This document shows positions 35,601 to 43,132 of a DNA stretch of 64,000 bases, one piece after another. Origin of the DNA: JAGNRR01 sp965230665 (GTDB lineage: Bacteria > Bacteroidota > Bacteroidia > Chitinophagales > Chitinophagaceae). Under the pieces are notes generated by a model. It was not told where the DNA came from. It did not search any database and saw nothing but the letters and a program-made list of their open reading frames with translations. Each line of letters begins with the position of its first letter. The stretch's first letter is position 1. A program made the position numbers and the translations under genes. The stretch is taken from NCBI GenBank assembly GCA_965230665.1, contig CBDDLM010000004.1:1-64000 (forward strand), read 5' to 3'.

Positions 35601-35634
35601 GCGCTATAAGAAAACCTGATATAACTTTTTTCAT
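32608..35634 (-). CDS. BNR/sortilin-type repeat and Ig-like lipoprotein with T9SS tail
   Basis: A very large surface protein (1008 aa from the second ATG; a first ATG lies at 35643). I prefer 35634 because the -7 box would leave only four leader bases to 35643. The N-terminus is a lipoprotein signal (MKKVISGF to LILTSC, Cys21, then GGGEEE). Residues about 75-720 form BNR/VPS10-type beta-propeller repeats with many STDGGATW, STDNGAVW and STNGGNSW motifs. Two Big_2-like Ig domains (about 755-920) follow, then a type A T9SS tail (YPNPSKG to SYVAVIELN). Lipobox plus T9SS tail on one protein is unusual. Role unknown; adhesion or sugar binding possible. Confidence 0.82.
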   Translation of the reverse strand: MKKVISGFLIALLPFLILTSCGGGEEEVKLSKKDRMDLAMQQEYEMTKDGNGDVPRERLFDILEYMNASKKTTAAVPNVIWTNLGPTNQAGRSKTMLIDANDPTGATVFCGSVGGGIWRTTNIFSNSPNWAPVNDFMQNLSITSLGQDPNAPNTMYASTGEPYGGLASIRGLGIFKSTDGGATWSSLASTVTADFRQNAKLLVASNSDVFVASTRGIFRSTDGGSTWTRVLSASSPGASSNRGHDVEQAANGDLYASLDGSLHKSTDNGAVWTPLNIGINTERIEIACAPSDSNTIYLLTEDNNVVDHIISSTDGGANWTSLPEPDDDDPGIPASDFSRGQAWYDLCIAVDPNDANVVIVGGIDLFKSTNGGNSWTQISHWYGGFFHQEVHADQHNIIFRNGSSDTIYFCNDGGIYNTSNGAAAVPNITNRGTNLITLQLYGCDAHPTNAYYLGGTQDNGSHQYQGNTLQSTIEVTGGDGAYCNIDQDEPNYQFTQYVYNQYRRSTNGGNSFTPINLGSSLGRFINPSDYDDANNILYAASSSGRYLRWNDPQTGNDDDNVNTSMTGQVSTVKVSPNVNNQVYFGDDDGNVYRVANAHTNSPTVTNISTGLPGNRYVSCIEVEPGNENHMLVTYSNYSTNSVWESTNGGTSWNSVEGNLPDMPVRWALFNPNNSDQAFLATELGVWSTDDLNGTSTNWGATNTGLANVRVDMLKLNTNKEMIASTHGRGMYFTSSLNLAPVPVPVTSITVMGQGNVSTITTTAGTLQMIATVLPVNATNPAVTWSVTPGTGSGSISATGVLTAISDGTVTVTATSTDGTNVSGSTVITISNQSPTALVDSIDVYGQGRIFTINTVQGQLQMIADVYPTNASNNIAWNMLPGGTGAAAISTTGMLTAIANGTVIVEANATDGSNVKGTAVITITNQIALSNTNIELEDIKLYPNPSKGVLQVNAFDQIKSITVFSVNGRYLKKFSADKTIDLSYLPKGSYVAVIELNNKQRKTQIVTLK

Positions 35635-35653
35635 GTTGATCATTTAATGCTTT

Positions 35654-35661
35654 CAAATATA
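35654..35661 (-). promoter_or_regulatory. -7 promoter box TATATTTG (minus strand)
   Basis: CAAATATA on the plus strand, read TATATTTG on the minus strand, is a perfect TAnnTTTG located 19 bases before the preferred ATG (35634) of the BNR lipoprotein. Confidence 0.5.
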
Positions 35662-35858
35662 CTAAGCAATGACCTTGTATAGCTTTATTACAAATGGATT
35701 TTTTATCCGAAAACTTGTGGAATAAGGTGAATGACTCTTTTTTTACCAACTGATGATTATTCCAAAAGACCAATACTCCTGAAACCAATATGCCGAAACA
35801 ACGATTAACTAAGAACTCCTATAAAACATAAGGTAGAATAACTATTGAACCGATACGC

Positions 35859-37454
35859 TTATCGAACCAATACTTTTTTCATATAACGTTCATCGTTCTG
35901 ATCAACTAAAAGCAAGTACAAACCTGGGGTGTAATTGCTTAAATCTACATTTGTTTGCCCCCCCTTGCTCATTCCTCGGGTTAATACACGACCTGATATC
36001 GTTTTTAACTCATACCGCATTGCACCATTTACATCTGATTGGATGCTTATCTGATCTGTTGCTGGGTTAGGGTATATTTTTATTATATGATTCTTTGCAT
36101 ATGACTTTGTGCTTAATGGGATACAAGAATTATCAAGCCATTGGCTATCGAGCCAAGCTAAACGAGCTCTGACAAATGTTTTAATATTCTCGACCTCTTC
36201 TGCATGATTTGCTGACATAGGCATAGGTTCGTTTATCAAAGGCATTCCGAAAATAGGATATTTAGCGAAATTCCTATTAGAGGCGTTCATCTGTGTGAGC
36301 TCACTAGCAAATGAATCAATAAGCATAAAAATATGAGCTGTATCAAGCACATCACCAGGATATCTATACTTAGTATATCTGCACTTTAGGTCTTGAACAA
36401 ATTTTGTGTCCGTCATAAGTTTACTCCACCAGAAGCTAGGAAGGTTAGCTAAAGTGCCACAACTAGCGCCCATATCGTAAGCAAAACCTGTAGTGCCGTC
36501 CGATCCACAATTTACTGTATTGGCGAAAGAAGCATCAAACCCCCAAAGCGGTCCAGGACGCATTTTTTTATTTCGATCTTTGTAGATATACATATCGACA
36601 CGATAGGCGTCGTAGTTTCTACTTACTTCATTAGCAATAATAAAATCAATAAAGGCTTTGTTTGCTCCAAAAGGCCTCCAACCCAGTAAAGTATCTTGAT
36701 AATTCGCACCATTTAATGCATTCTCGAAACTATCTACATAGGATTCTATATATGCTTTTTGAGCGGGTGTTATGTCACCATTATCAGGAAGTTCGTACAA
36801 ATACTTTATCTGTTGTGAATTAGTAGCATTTGGAGGAGGATAGCTACTCGTAAACCCAGCTCCGTTTTCGTCATCTAGTTGAAGAATATAGCCGCCAGTA
36901 AGCTGATCTCCGAAATTGTCAACTGTTCTTAAATTTGATAGGTCCAACCGATTTGTATCTCTTTTTACCTTTTCACCAAAAAGGTAAACACCTTGATAAA
37001 CCGTATCAATAAAAAGTTCACAATAAACCATTCTTGGAGCATAGCGATCCATTTCATCGTGCAGTTCGAGGGCAAGTTTGCTTCTTAAAAGTGAACGATC
37101 GGTATAAGCAGATAAAAGCACCCAATCATTTTCAATAGGTAAGCCCATTACGGAGGTATTATTTGAGATATTGAAACCCGTCCAAGTTTCCACAGAATAT
37201 GATTTCTTCGGATACGATTGACTTGTAGCGTTTCCTCGTAAACGAATACCCGCATTTGTTGTTTGTGTCGCGGGATCGGAATAGGAATTTACACCCGATG
37301 CATTATCAATAACCTCCATGTTAGAAGCACGATAAGTATCAACAATAGCCTGATTCAGAGTAATTTTAAGAATTGGCAAATTTGTAGTAATCTGAGCAGT
37401 AACCAGTTGTCCGAGTGTGACCAACGCTACTAGAATAAATATCGTCTTTTTCAT
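35859..37454 (-). CDS. T9SS-secreted CotH-kinase-fold protein (CotH-2)
   Basis: 531 aa. Signal peptide (1-20, QLVTAQI), CotH domain (about 30-400) and a type A T9SS tail (about 450-531, YPNPATDQI to GLYLLLVDQN). CotH motifs visible: IRLRGNATSQSYPKKSYSVE, DRSLLRSKLALELHD (around 117-131), LFIDTVYQGVYLFGEKVKRD, GYILQLDDENG, and GPLWGFDASFANT for the metal-binding segment. Compared with CotH-1 it lacks the lamin-tail domain. It is divergent from CotH-3, 108 bases apart. By family it may transfer phosphate to extracellular proteins, but kinase activity is not shown for this type. Confidence 0.88.
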   Translation of the reverse strand: MKKTIFILVALVTLGQLVTAQITTNLPILKITLNQAIVDTYRASNMEVIDNASGVNSYSDPATQTTNAGIRLRGNATSQSYPKKSYSVETWTGFNISNNTSVMGLPIENDWVLLSAYTDRSLLRSKLALELHDEMDRYAPRMVYCELFIDTVYQGVYLFGEKVKRDTNRLDLSNLRTVDNFGDQLTGGYILQLDDENGAGFTSSYPPPNATNSQQIKYLYELPDNGDITPAQKAYIESYVDSFENALNGANYQDTLLGWRPFGANKAFIDFIIANEVSRNYDAYRVDMYIYKDRNKKMRPGPLWGFDASFANTVNCGSDGTTGFAYDMGASCGTLANLPSFWWSKLMTDTKFVQDLKCRYTKYRYPGDVLDTAHIFMLIDSFASELTQMNASNRNFAKYPIFGMPLINEPMPMSANHAEEVENIKTFVRARLAWLDSQWLDNSCIPLSTKSYAKNHIIKIYPNPATDQISIQSDVNGAMRYELKTISGRVLTRGMSKGGQTNVDLSNYTPGLYLLLVDQNDERYMKKVLVR

Positions 37455-37512
37455 ATGCGTATTATAATGCTTTACAATAATACCAAATTATCATCTTAAT
37501 GTTAATATTTTT

Positions 37513-37544
37513 TTTGATCAGCATTATAATAAACGTTATTTTTA
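37513..37544 (+). promoter_or_regulatory. Promoter TTTG-N20-TATTTTTA for CotH-3 operon
   Basis: TTTG at 37513-37516 and TATTTTTA at 37537-37544 match the Bacteroidota -33 and -7 boxes with 20-base spacing; the -7 has one mismatch (final A). The CotH-3 ATG follows 18 bases later. The box lies within a small inverted repeat (CGTTA/TAACG). Confidence 0.5.
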
Positions 37545-37562
37545 ACGAGCTAAATTTTACAT

Positions 37563-40373
37563 ATGAAAAAGATTTTGACCTTAGCAATTTTATTGAGCAC
37601 CATTTCTTTTTTGCATGCTCAGGTTGTAATTAATGAATTCTCCTGCTCGAATGTGAATACGATTGCCGATGCTTTCGGAGAAAATGAAGATTGGGTAGAG
37701 CTTTATAATACTGGAGGAACTCCGGTTAATCTTTCGGGCTATTTTTTGAGTGATGACCCAAGTGATTTGCAGAAGTATCAAATCCCTACGGTTACCCCAG
37801 TTGCACCAGGTGCTAGAAAAATGGTATTTTGTAGTAATCGAAAAACAATTCAAGCCAACGAAATACATACAAGTTTTAAACTAAGACAATCTAATGGTGA
37901 ATGGTTTATTCTATCTACCACAGCTGGTGTTATTGTAGATAGTGTTCATCTTGGAAGCAGAAGAACGCAAGTCAATCACTCTCATGGGCGAACAACAGAC
38001 GGAGCTGCAACATGGGGTGTTTTTACTGCTCCGAGCCCTAATGCTGCTAATGCAAATGCACGATTAGGCTACGAAGCTGCTCCTACTTTTTCTATTCCTG
38101 CAGGTAACTATACCGCAGCACAAAATATTGCGTTAAGCGCAGGGCCTAATACGACAATTCATTACACCACAAATGGCTCAATACCCACTGCTGCATCACC
38201 TACTTATGTAACTCCTATTCCTGTTGCAGCCAATACATCCATAAGGGCTATTGCAATCAGTACGAATACTCAAATACTCCCGAGTAGAATAGAAACCAAT
38301 ACTTACTTCATAAATGAGTCTTCAAACTTTGATGTTGTATCAGTTTGTGGCCCTTATGATGTTGCTTCGGCAAACGGTGCTCCTAATCTTTTTGGAGGAT
38401 TTAATACACGCATCTATAGCTCTATTGAATATTTTGATAATGGTTTTAATCAACTTCAAGAATTTGAAGGCAGAGCTTCGAGGCATGGTAATGACTCTTG
38501 GGCCTATGCTCAGAAAGGTATTGACTTTGAAGCTATGGATGAGACTGGAACGGAATCAGAGTTTAAAGGACAGCTTTTTGGCACCAGTCTTAGAAATAAG
38601 TTTGATCGAGTTATGTTTAAAGCAGCAGGGTCAGATAATCTTAGAAATACTGGCTTCCCTCCTAGTAATGGTGCTCATATACGTGATGTATTTGCTCAAA
38701 CATTATCAGAAAAATATAATCTTGAGATGGATTTCAGACGTTGGAAACCGGTACTCCTTTTTATAAATGGACAATACTGGGGACTTTATGATATGCGTGA
38801 AAGAGTAGATGCCGATTATTTTAGTTATTATTATGGAAAAAGCCGAAAAAAAGTAGATCACCTTTCTTACTGGGGGGGCTTGCGTGTAAGGCTTGGAAGT
38901 GATACAGGTTGGACAAACTTGTATAACCATATCGTTAACAATAATATGGCGATCCAAGCAAATTATGAACACGTAAAGGATAATCTAAACCTAAAAAGTT
39001 TTTGCCAATACTTCATTATCAATACCTATCTTGTAAATCATGACTGGTTAAACTGGAATACAATGTGGTGGCGCGGACGAGGCAATAACAATAAAGTAAA
39101 ATGGCGTTATGCCTTATGGGACATGGATGCTATTCTTGGTTTAAATAATGCTAATTATACTGGAATCAGTACAACATCTTTTGAGTTTGACCCTTGCGAA
39201 CCGACCTCACTCTTTCAAAATAACTCAAATATTAAACATACGGATATGCTCACTAACCTCTTGGATAACCCTGAGTTTGAAAAACTTTACAGAGACCAAT
39301 GGATAGAAATGTTTAATGGGCCATTGGACTGTACCAACATGCTCAATCATTTTGACTCCTGTGTAAATGTTATCTCGCCAGAAATGGCTAGGCAGGCTAC
39401 TCGATGGGGTATGACCTTTGCTACCTGGCAGACCTTTGTTACTCAAGCAAGAACTTTTATTACAAATCGGTGTGCTGTGATTAGTAGAAAACTAGACAGT
39501 TGTATGAATTTAAAACCGAGGGAGTTAAAACTGAATGTATCACCTCCTAATAGTGGAATTATTGCTCTTAACAGCTCGGTTAAATCTCCTTATGTATGGG
39601 GTAAGATCATGATGGCAGACTCCATCTACGAATTACAAGCAACGCCTACCTTAGGTCCATATTGGAGCTTTGATCGATGGGAGAAACAAGAACCAACGAA
39701 TGTATTTAACCCTAATGCTAATGATCCTACAGTCCTATTTGATTTTAAAGACAAAGATTCGGTCATTGCATATTTTAAATACTACAACTACGATTCTATT
39801 GATGTCACTTTCGATGTTCAAGCGGCGAATGCAGGTACGATAAAGTTAAACGGAGCTACTTTGCCAACGTATCCAAATACGATACGATTAAGTAGACTAC
39901 AAATGTATAATATACAAGCAGAGGCTAACCCCAGTTTTGTTTTCGTAAACTGGACAAAAAATAATACGACAACGAATATTGCCAACCTATCAAATCCGGG
40001 TACTACATTTACTTATGACACGACCGATGTCATTACGGCTAACTTTAAATTCATCCCACCTCCTATCCCGCCACCGGCACTTCCAGAAATTGATAAAAGA
40101 GTATTTATTCCAAATGCATTTTCACCTAATGGAGACGGTAAAAATGATGCCTTCCATATACGCATAGGACCTGATGTTATAGGGCTTGACATTAGAATAT
40201 ATGACCGATGGGGCCAACAAGTATTCAGAACAAACGAGATGCGTGCAGGCTGGAATGGAAGTTATAATGGTAAAGGAGAAGCGGGTATTGGATCTTATCA
40301 ATATTTGATTAAGCTAAAGTATCGAGACAATACAACTGACGTACATCGTGGAGATGTGATGCTGATTCGTTAA
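37563..40373 (+). CDS. T9SS type B-secreted CotH-kinase-fold multidomain protein (CotH-3)
   Basis: 936 aa. Order: signal peptide (1-19, LHAQV), lamin-tail domain (about 20-145, VVINEFSCSN, EDWVELYNTGG), a chitobiase/hexosaminidase C-terminal type bridging domain (about 170-245, TTIHYTTNGSIPTA), CotH (about 255-640; motifs RDVFAQTLSEKY, LFINGQYWGLYDMRERVD and ALWDMDAILGLNN), two InlB B-repeat-like domains (about 660-840) and a gliding-motility-type CHU_C tail (about 848-936, IPNAFSPNGDGKND). The tail is the type B sorting signal, unlike CotH-1 and -2. It leads an operon: the next gene begins 11 bases after its stop. Confidence 0.9.
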   Translation: MKKILTLAILLSTISFLHAQVVINEFSCSNVNTIADAFGENEDWVELYNTGGTPVNLSGYFLSDDPSDLQKYQIPTVTPVAPGARKMVFCSNRKTIQANEIHTSFKLRQSNGEWFILSTTAGVIVDSVHLGSRRTQVNHSHGRTTDGAATWGVFTAPSPNAANANARLGYEAAPTFSIPAGNYTAAQNIALSAGPNTTIHYTTNGSIPTAASPTYVTPIPVAANTSIRAIAISTNTQILPSRIETNTYFINESSNFDVVSVCGPYDVASANGAPNLFGGFNTRIYSSIEYFDNGFNQLQEFEGRASRHGNDSWAYAQKGIDFEAMDETGTESEFKGQLFGTSLRNKFDRVMFKAAGSDNLRNTGFPPSNGAHIRDVFAQTLSEKYNLEMDFRRWKPVLLFINGQYWGLYDMRERVDADYFSYYYGKSRKKVDHLSYWGGLRVRLGSDTGWTNLYNHIVNNNMAIQANYEHVKDNLNLKSFCQYFIINTYLVNHDWLNWNTMWWRGRGNNNKVKWRYALWDMDAILGLNNANYTGISTTSFEFDPCEPTSLFQNNSNIKHTDMLTNLLDNPEFEKLYRDQWIEMFNGPLDCTNMLNHFDSCVNVISPEMARQATRWGMTFATWQTFVTQARTFITNRCAVISRKLDSCMNLKPRELKLNVSPPNSGIIALNSSVKSPYVWGKIMMADSIYELQATPTLGPYWSFDRWEKQEPTNVFNPNANDPTVLFDFKDKDSVIAYFKYYNYDSIDVTFDVQAANAGTIKLNGATLPTYPNTIRLSRLQMYNIQAEANPSFVFVNWTKNNTTTNIANLSNPGTTFTYDTTDVITANFKFIPPPIPPPALPEIDKRVFIPNAFSPNGDGKNDAFHIRIGPDVIGLDIRIYDRWGQQVFRTNEMRAGWNGSYNGKGEAGIGSYQYLIKLKYRDNTTDVHRGDVMLIR

Positions 40374-40384
40374 GTTTGTAATAT

Positions 40385-40762
40385 ATGAAATCTACCATTT
40401 TACCTCTTCTGGCTGTTGGTATGGTTCTCTGTTACTGTTCTTGTGTGAAGAATAATAAGGAGGATCTTTTGGCCCAGCAAGGACTTTGTGATACGAGTTC
40501 TATTAGTTTTGCAACTGATATCAGACCTATTATAGACGGACAATGTGCCACAGCTGGCTGTCATAATGCAACGACAATGGCAGCAGGTTATGATTTAGAA
40601 ACATTTAGTAATTTACAAACGGCAGCTCTTGGATCCAGGTTTTTAGGTACAATTCGACATGAAAACGGCTTTGCTAAGATGCCAAAGAATTTAGGTCAAT
40701 TAGACGATTGTAGCATTCAAAAGATTGTATCTTGGGTTAATAATGGTGCTCAAAACAATTAA
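40385..40762 (+). CDS. Cytochrome c-like lipoprotein with CX4CH motif
   Basis: 125-aa lipoprotein; signal ends in a Cys-rich stretch (LCYCSC, likely lipidation at Cys17, 19 or 20). The mature part has ISFATDIRPIIDGQCATAGCHN, the pattern of the small Bacteroidota c-type cytochrome domain family, but the heme motif is C-x4-CH rather than C-x2-CH. Further on, GTIRHENGFAKMPKNLGQLDDCSIQKI contains a possible axial Met. Whether heme is attached is uncertain. Eleven bases after CotH-3 and seven before the OB-fold gene, in one operon. Confidence 0.7.
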   Translation: MKSTILPLLAVGMVLCYCSCVKNNKEDLLAQQGLCDTSSISFATDIRPIIDGQCATAGCHNATTMAAGYDLETFSNLQTAALGSRFLGTIRHENGFAKMPKNLGQLDDCSIQKIVSWVNNGAQNN

Positions 40763-40769
40763 ATAGATT

Positions 40770-41195
40770 ATGAAAAAATTTAAAGGTATAATTATTGGCA
40801 TCCTTTTGTTTGGTGCTATTGTTGGTGGAATAATCTTTTGGCAGGCAAATGCCAAAGTCGCCGACCCTATTCATGCAGAAGCAGAAGAGGTTCTTGGTAT
40901 GGATAAATTGCTTATTGAAATGTCCGAAGAAGATCTGGCAGCTTACACGGACAAATACATTGCTGTACGTGGGATCGTTTGGTCTACAGAGGGGAATAAT
41001 AATGAACGAACAATAACTATAGCAAAAGGCGATTTGGATGCCATTATATGCCAAATTGATAACAGACATTTAGAAAATGCAAGTAAACTAAAAAAAGGTT
41101 CTTTAGTCCAAATGAAGGGAAAGTTGACTGGGTATGACTTTGATGACATGCTTGGTAAAACAATCCAAATGAAAAACTGTGTTTTAACTCAATAA
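40770..41195 (+). CDS. Membrane-anchored OB-fold protein (tRNA_anti-like)
   Basis: 141 aa with an N-terminal membrane helix (about 5-25) and a periplasmic domain resembling the OB-fold tRNA_anti-like family (PF12869 type): YIAVRGIVWSTEG, a central TITIAKGDLDAIICQ strand, and GSLVQMKGKLTGYDFDDM. Homologues sit in small periplasmic or lipoprotein gene sets in Bacteroidota; ligand unknown. It sits between the cytochrome-like lipoprotein and the YceI gene with gaps of seven bases on each side. Confidence 0.75.
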   Translation: MKKFKGIIIGILLFGAIVGGIIFWQANAKVADPIHAEAEEVLGMDKLLIEMSEEDLAAYTDKYIAVRGIVWSTEGNNNERTITIAKGDLDAIICQIDNRHLENASKLKKGSLVQMKGKLTGYDFDDMLGKTIQMKNCVLTQ

Positions 41196-41202
41196 AAAAA
41201 TT

Positions 41203-41748
41203 ATGAAACAAATTATTATTCTTCTTCTCAGTCTTATTGCTTTTACAGCAACAGCGGATAAATACTTTACCAAAACAGGTAAAATCAGTTTCTTTTCCTC
41301 CGCTCCGATGGAAAAAATTGAAGCTCATAATGGAGCTATTGGAGTACTGCTTAATTCAGCGACAGGGGCCCTTTCATTCAAAGTACTCATTAAAAGCTTT
41401 GTATTTGAAAAGAAACTAATGCAAGAGCATTTTAATGAAAACTATATGGATAGTGATAAGTATCCAAAAGCAATGTTTAAGGGAAAAGTAAAAGACATTA
41501 GCAAAGTAAACTTTTCAAAAGATGGCAAATATCCTGTAAAGGTTAGTGGTGATCTAACTATACATGGTGTAAAAAAAGCTGTAGTAGAGAGTGGTTATAT
41601 CATTGTCAAAAAAGGTATCCCAACTGTATCATCCAACTTTAGTGTAAAGCTCACTGATTATAAGGTGAAAATTCCACGTGCTGTTCGCGATAAGATCGCC
41701 AAGGATGTAAAGATTAAGATCAATGCACGCCTTAAAAAGTTAGGATAA
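41203..41748 (+). CDS. YceI-family periplasmic protein
   Basis: 181-aa exported protein (signal ends about residue 18, TATADK) with the YceI lipocalin-like fold: SFFSSAPMEKIEAHN near the start of the barrel, MDSDKYPKAMFKGKV and LTIHGVKKAVVE, the conserved segment that lines the ligand pocket. YceI proteins bind polyprenyl-like lipids; in Bacteroidota many are found with electron-transfer or membrane proteins. Here it sits between the OB-fold protein and the DUF5777 barrel (32 bases upstream of the latter), which suggests that the three proteins work together in the envelope. Confidence 0.85.
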   Translation: MKQIIILLLSLIAFTATADKYFTKTGKISFFSSAPMEKIEAHNGAIGVLLNSATGALSFKVLIKSFVFEKKLMQEHFNENYMDSDKYPKAMFKGKVKDISKVNFSKDGKYPVKVSGDLTIHGVKKAVVESGYIIVKKGIPTVSSNFSVKLTDYKVKIPRAVRDKIAKDVKIKINARLKKLG

Positions 41749-41780
41749 CAACGTATTGCCCCCTTAAACCGTAACCATTT

Positions 41781-42665
41781 ATGAAAAAAATTATACTGCT
41801 TCTATTCCTACCAATAAGCTTGCTCGCTCAGATTACAGATGAGCTAGATGAGCTAATGGGAGATGACACCCCGAAGACAACATACGCGAATAATGCCTTT
41901 AAGTCTACCCGTGTTATTAATGGACACTCTATGGAAATGCTGGGTGAAGGTGTGCTTGATTTTAGAATCTTACATCGCTTCGGTATTGTAAAAAATGGTA
42001 TCAAGGATCTGTTCGGATTAGATCAAGCTTCAATGCGTATGGGTTTTGACTATGGTGTAACTAAGAATTTCACAATAGGTATAGGTCGTAGCACTTTTCT
42101 AAAAGAACTTGATGGGTTCGCCAAGTACCGAGTTATGCATCAGCAAAAAGGAGAAAAAAACTATCCTGTATCCATCCTTATTGTTGGCGGTACAACATTG
42201 CGTACAGCTGATTTCACAAACCCCATTTTTGACGACTTTGAAAACCGACTTGGTTATTATGCTCAACTAATTGTTGGGAGAAAACTAAATGAGAATTTTA
42301 CAGTTCAACTTTCTCCGACTTATGTGCATAGAAACCTTGTTGAAACACGTGAAGATGAGAATGCGCTGATTGCACTAGGAATTGGGGCGCGTGCCAAAAT
42401 ATCTAAACGAACCGCTTTTGTGTTAGACACATACCCTATTCTGTCAGGAGCACGCGATGGCTACAACATGGTTCCAATATCTGTTGGCTTTGATATCGAA
42501 ACTGGTGGTCATGTTTTTCAAATTCACTTTTCAAATGCTCAGGGTATGAACGAAAAGGCTTTTATTGCTGAAACAACTCAAGATTGGGGTAAACGTGAAT
42601 TTCAATTTGGCTTCAACCTATCTCGTGTATTTACAATAAAAAAGAATACGACCACCTCTTGGTAA
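41781..42665 (+). CDS. DUF5777 outer-membrane beta-barrel protein
   Basis: 294-aa protein with a signal peptide (1-17, SLLAQ) and the features of DUF5777: an early acidic segment (DELDELMGDDTPK), then VLDFRILHRFGIV, MGFDYGVTKNFTIGIGRSTF and many amphipathic strands ending in the aromatic residue pattern of outer-membrane barrels (YHFNLSRVFTI type). Function unknown, but the gene commonly accompanies YceI and cytochrome-like lipoproteins in Bacteroidota. Last gene of the CotH-3 operon; the next operon has its own regulatory element 43 bases downstream. Confidence 0.85.
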   Translation: MKKIILLLFLPISLLAQITDELDELMGDDTPKTTYANNAFKSTRVINGHSMEMLGEGVLDFRILHRFGIVKNGIKDLFGLDQASMRMGFDYGVTKNFTIGIGRSTFLKELDGFAKYRVMHQQKGEKNYPVSILIVGGTTLRTADFTNPIFDDFENRLGYYAQLIVGRKLNENFTVQLSPTYVHRNLVETREDENALIALGIGARAKISKRTAFVLDTYPILSGARDGYNMVPISVGFDIETGGHVFQIHFSNAQGMNEKAFIAETTQDWGKREFQFGFNLSRVFTIKKNTTTSW

Positions 42666-42707
42666 TATTATCAAATTGCTAATTTCTTAGAGTGATTTTA
42701 GTATATT

Positions 42708-42724
42708 TATCGTCTAAACGATAA
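42708..42724 (+). promoter_or_regulatory. Shared element TATCGTCTAAACGATAA upstream of VTC operon
   Basis: 17-nt element 15 bases before the ATG at 42740. With T42707 it forms the inverted repeat TTATCGT-CTAA-ACGATAA. It is the same as the element before CotH-1 except for one fewer A; the upstream GATTTTA (42694-42700) is also at identical spacing (seven bases). Probably a shared operator or an ECF-sigma-type promoter (CGTC in the -10 position). Confidence 0.6.
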
Positions 42725-42739
42725 AGAACACTTTCACTT

Positions 42740-43132
42740 ATGAAAAAAGGACTTAGTCTATTAACTGTCGCGCTCATTCTTCTATTTACTTCTTGTAAAA
42801 AAGAACCAGGTTTTGGAGGTCTATCTTGTATTGAAGGAAAGGTCTATGCTACAGATTATACACCGAACTCTGGTATCATAGAAGCAGAGGGATATACAGC
42901 CGATATGAAGGTCGTAATATCTGTAGAGGGAAGTAATACGATTCTTGACGAAACTAAGACAAATCTGGATGGCTCTTATCGTTTTGAAAAATTAAGAAAA
43001 GGTACTTATAAAGTATGGACGTTTACAGAGTGCGATACCTGTACAAATAATGAAACGCCTGTTATACAAAGTGTAGAGGTTAAGTCAAATCGAGAAACCA
43101 TTACGCTTCCTGACTTTAGTATTAATATTTAA
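42740..43132 (+). CDS. Lipoprotein with carboxypeptidase-regulatory-like domain
   Basis: 130 aa. Lipoprotein signal (MKKGLSLLTVALILLFTSC, Cys19), then an Ig-like transthyretin fold: IEGKVYATDYTP..., DLDGSYRFEKLRKGTYKVW and a final VEVKSNRETITLPDFSINI. This is the CarboxypepD_reg or B_2-type fold common in Bacteroidota surface proteins; it may serve as a partner for envelope polymers or proteins. First gene of the VTC operon; its stop overlaps the VTC ATG by one base (TAATG). Confidence 0.75.
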   Translation: MKKGLSLLTVALILLFTSCKKEPGFGGLSCIEGKVYATDYTPNSGIIEAEGYTADMKVVISVEGSNTILDETKTNLDGSYRFEKLRKGTYKVWTFTECDTCTNNETPVIQSVEVKSNRETITLPDFSINI

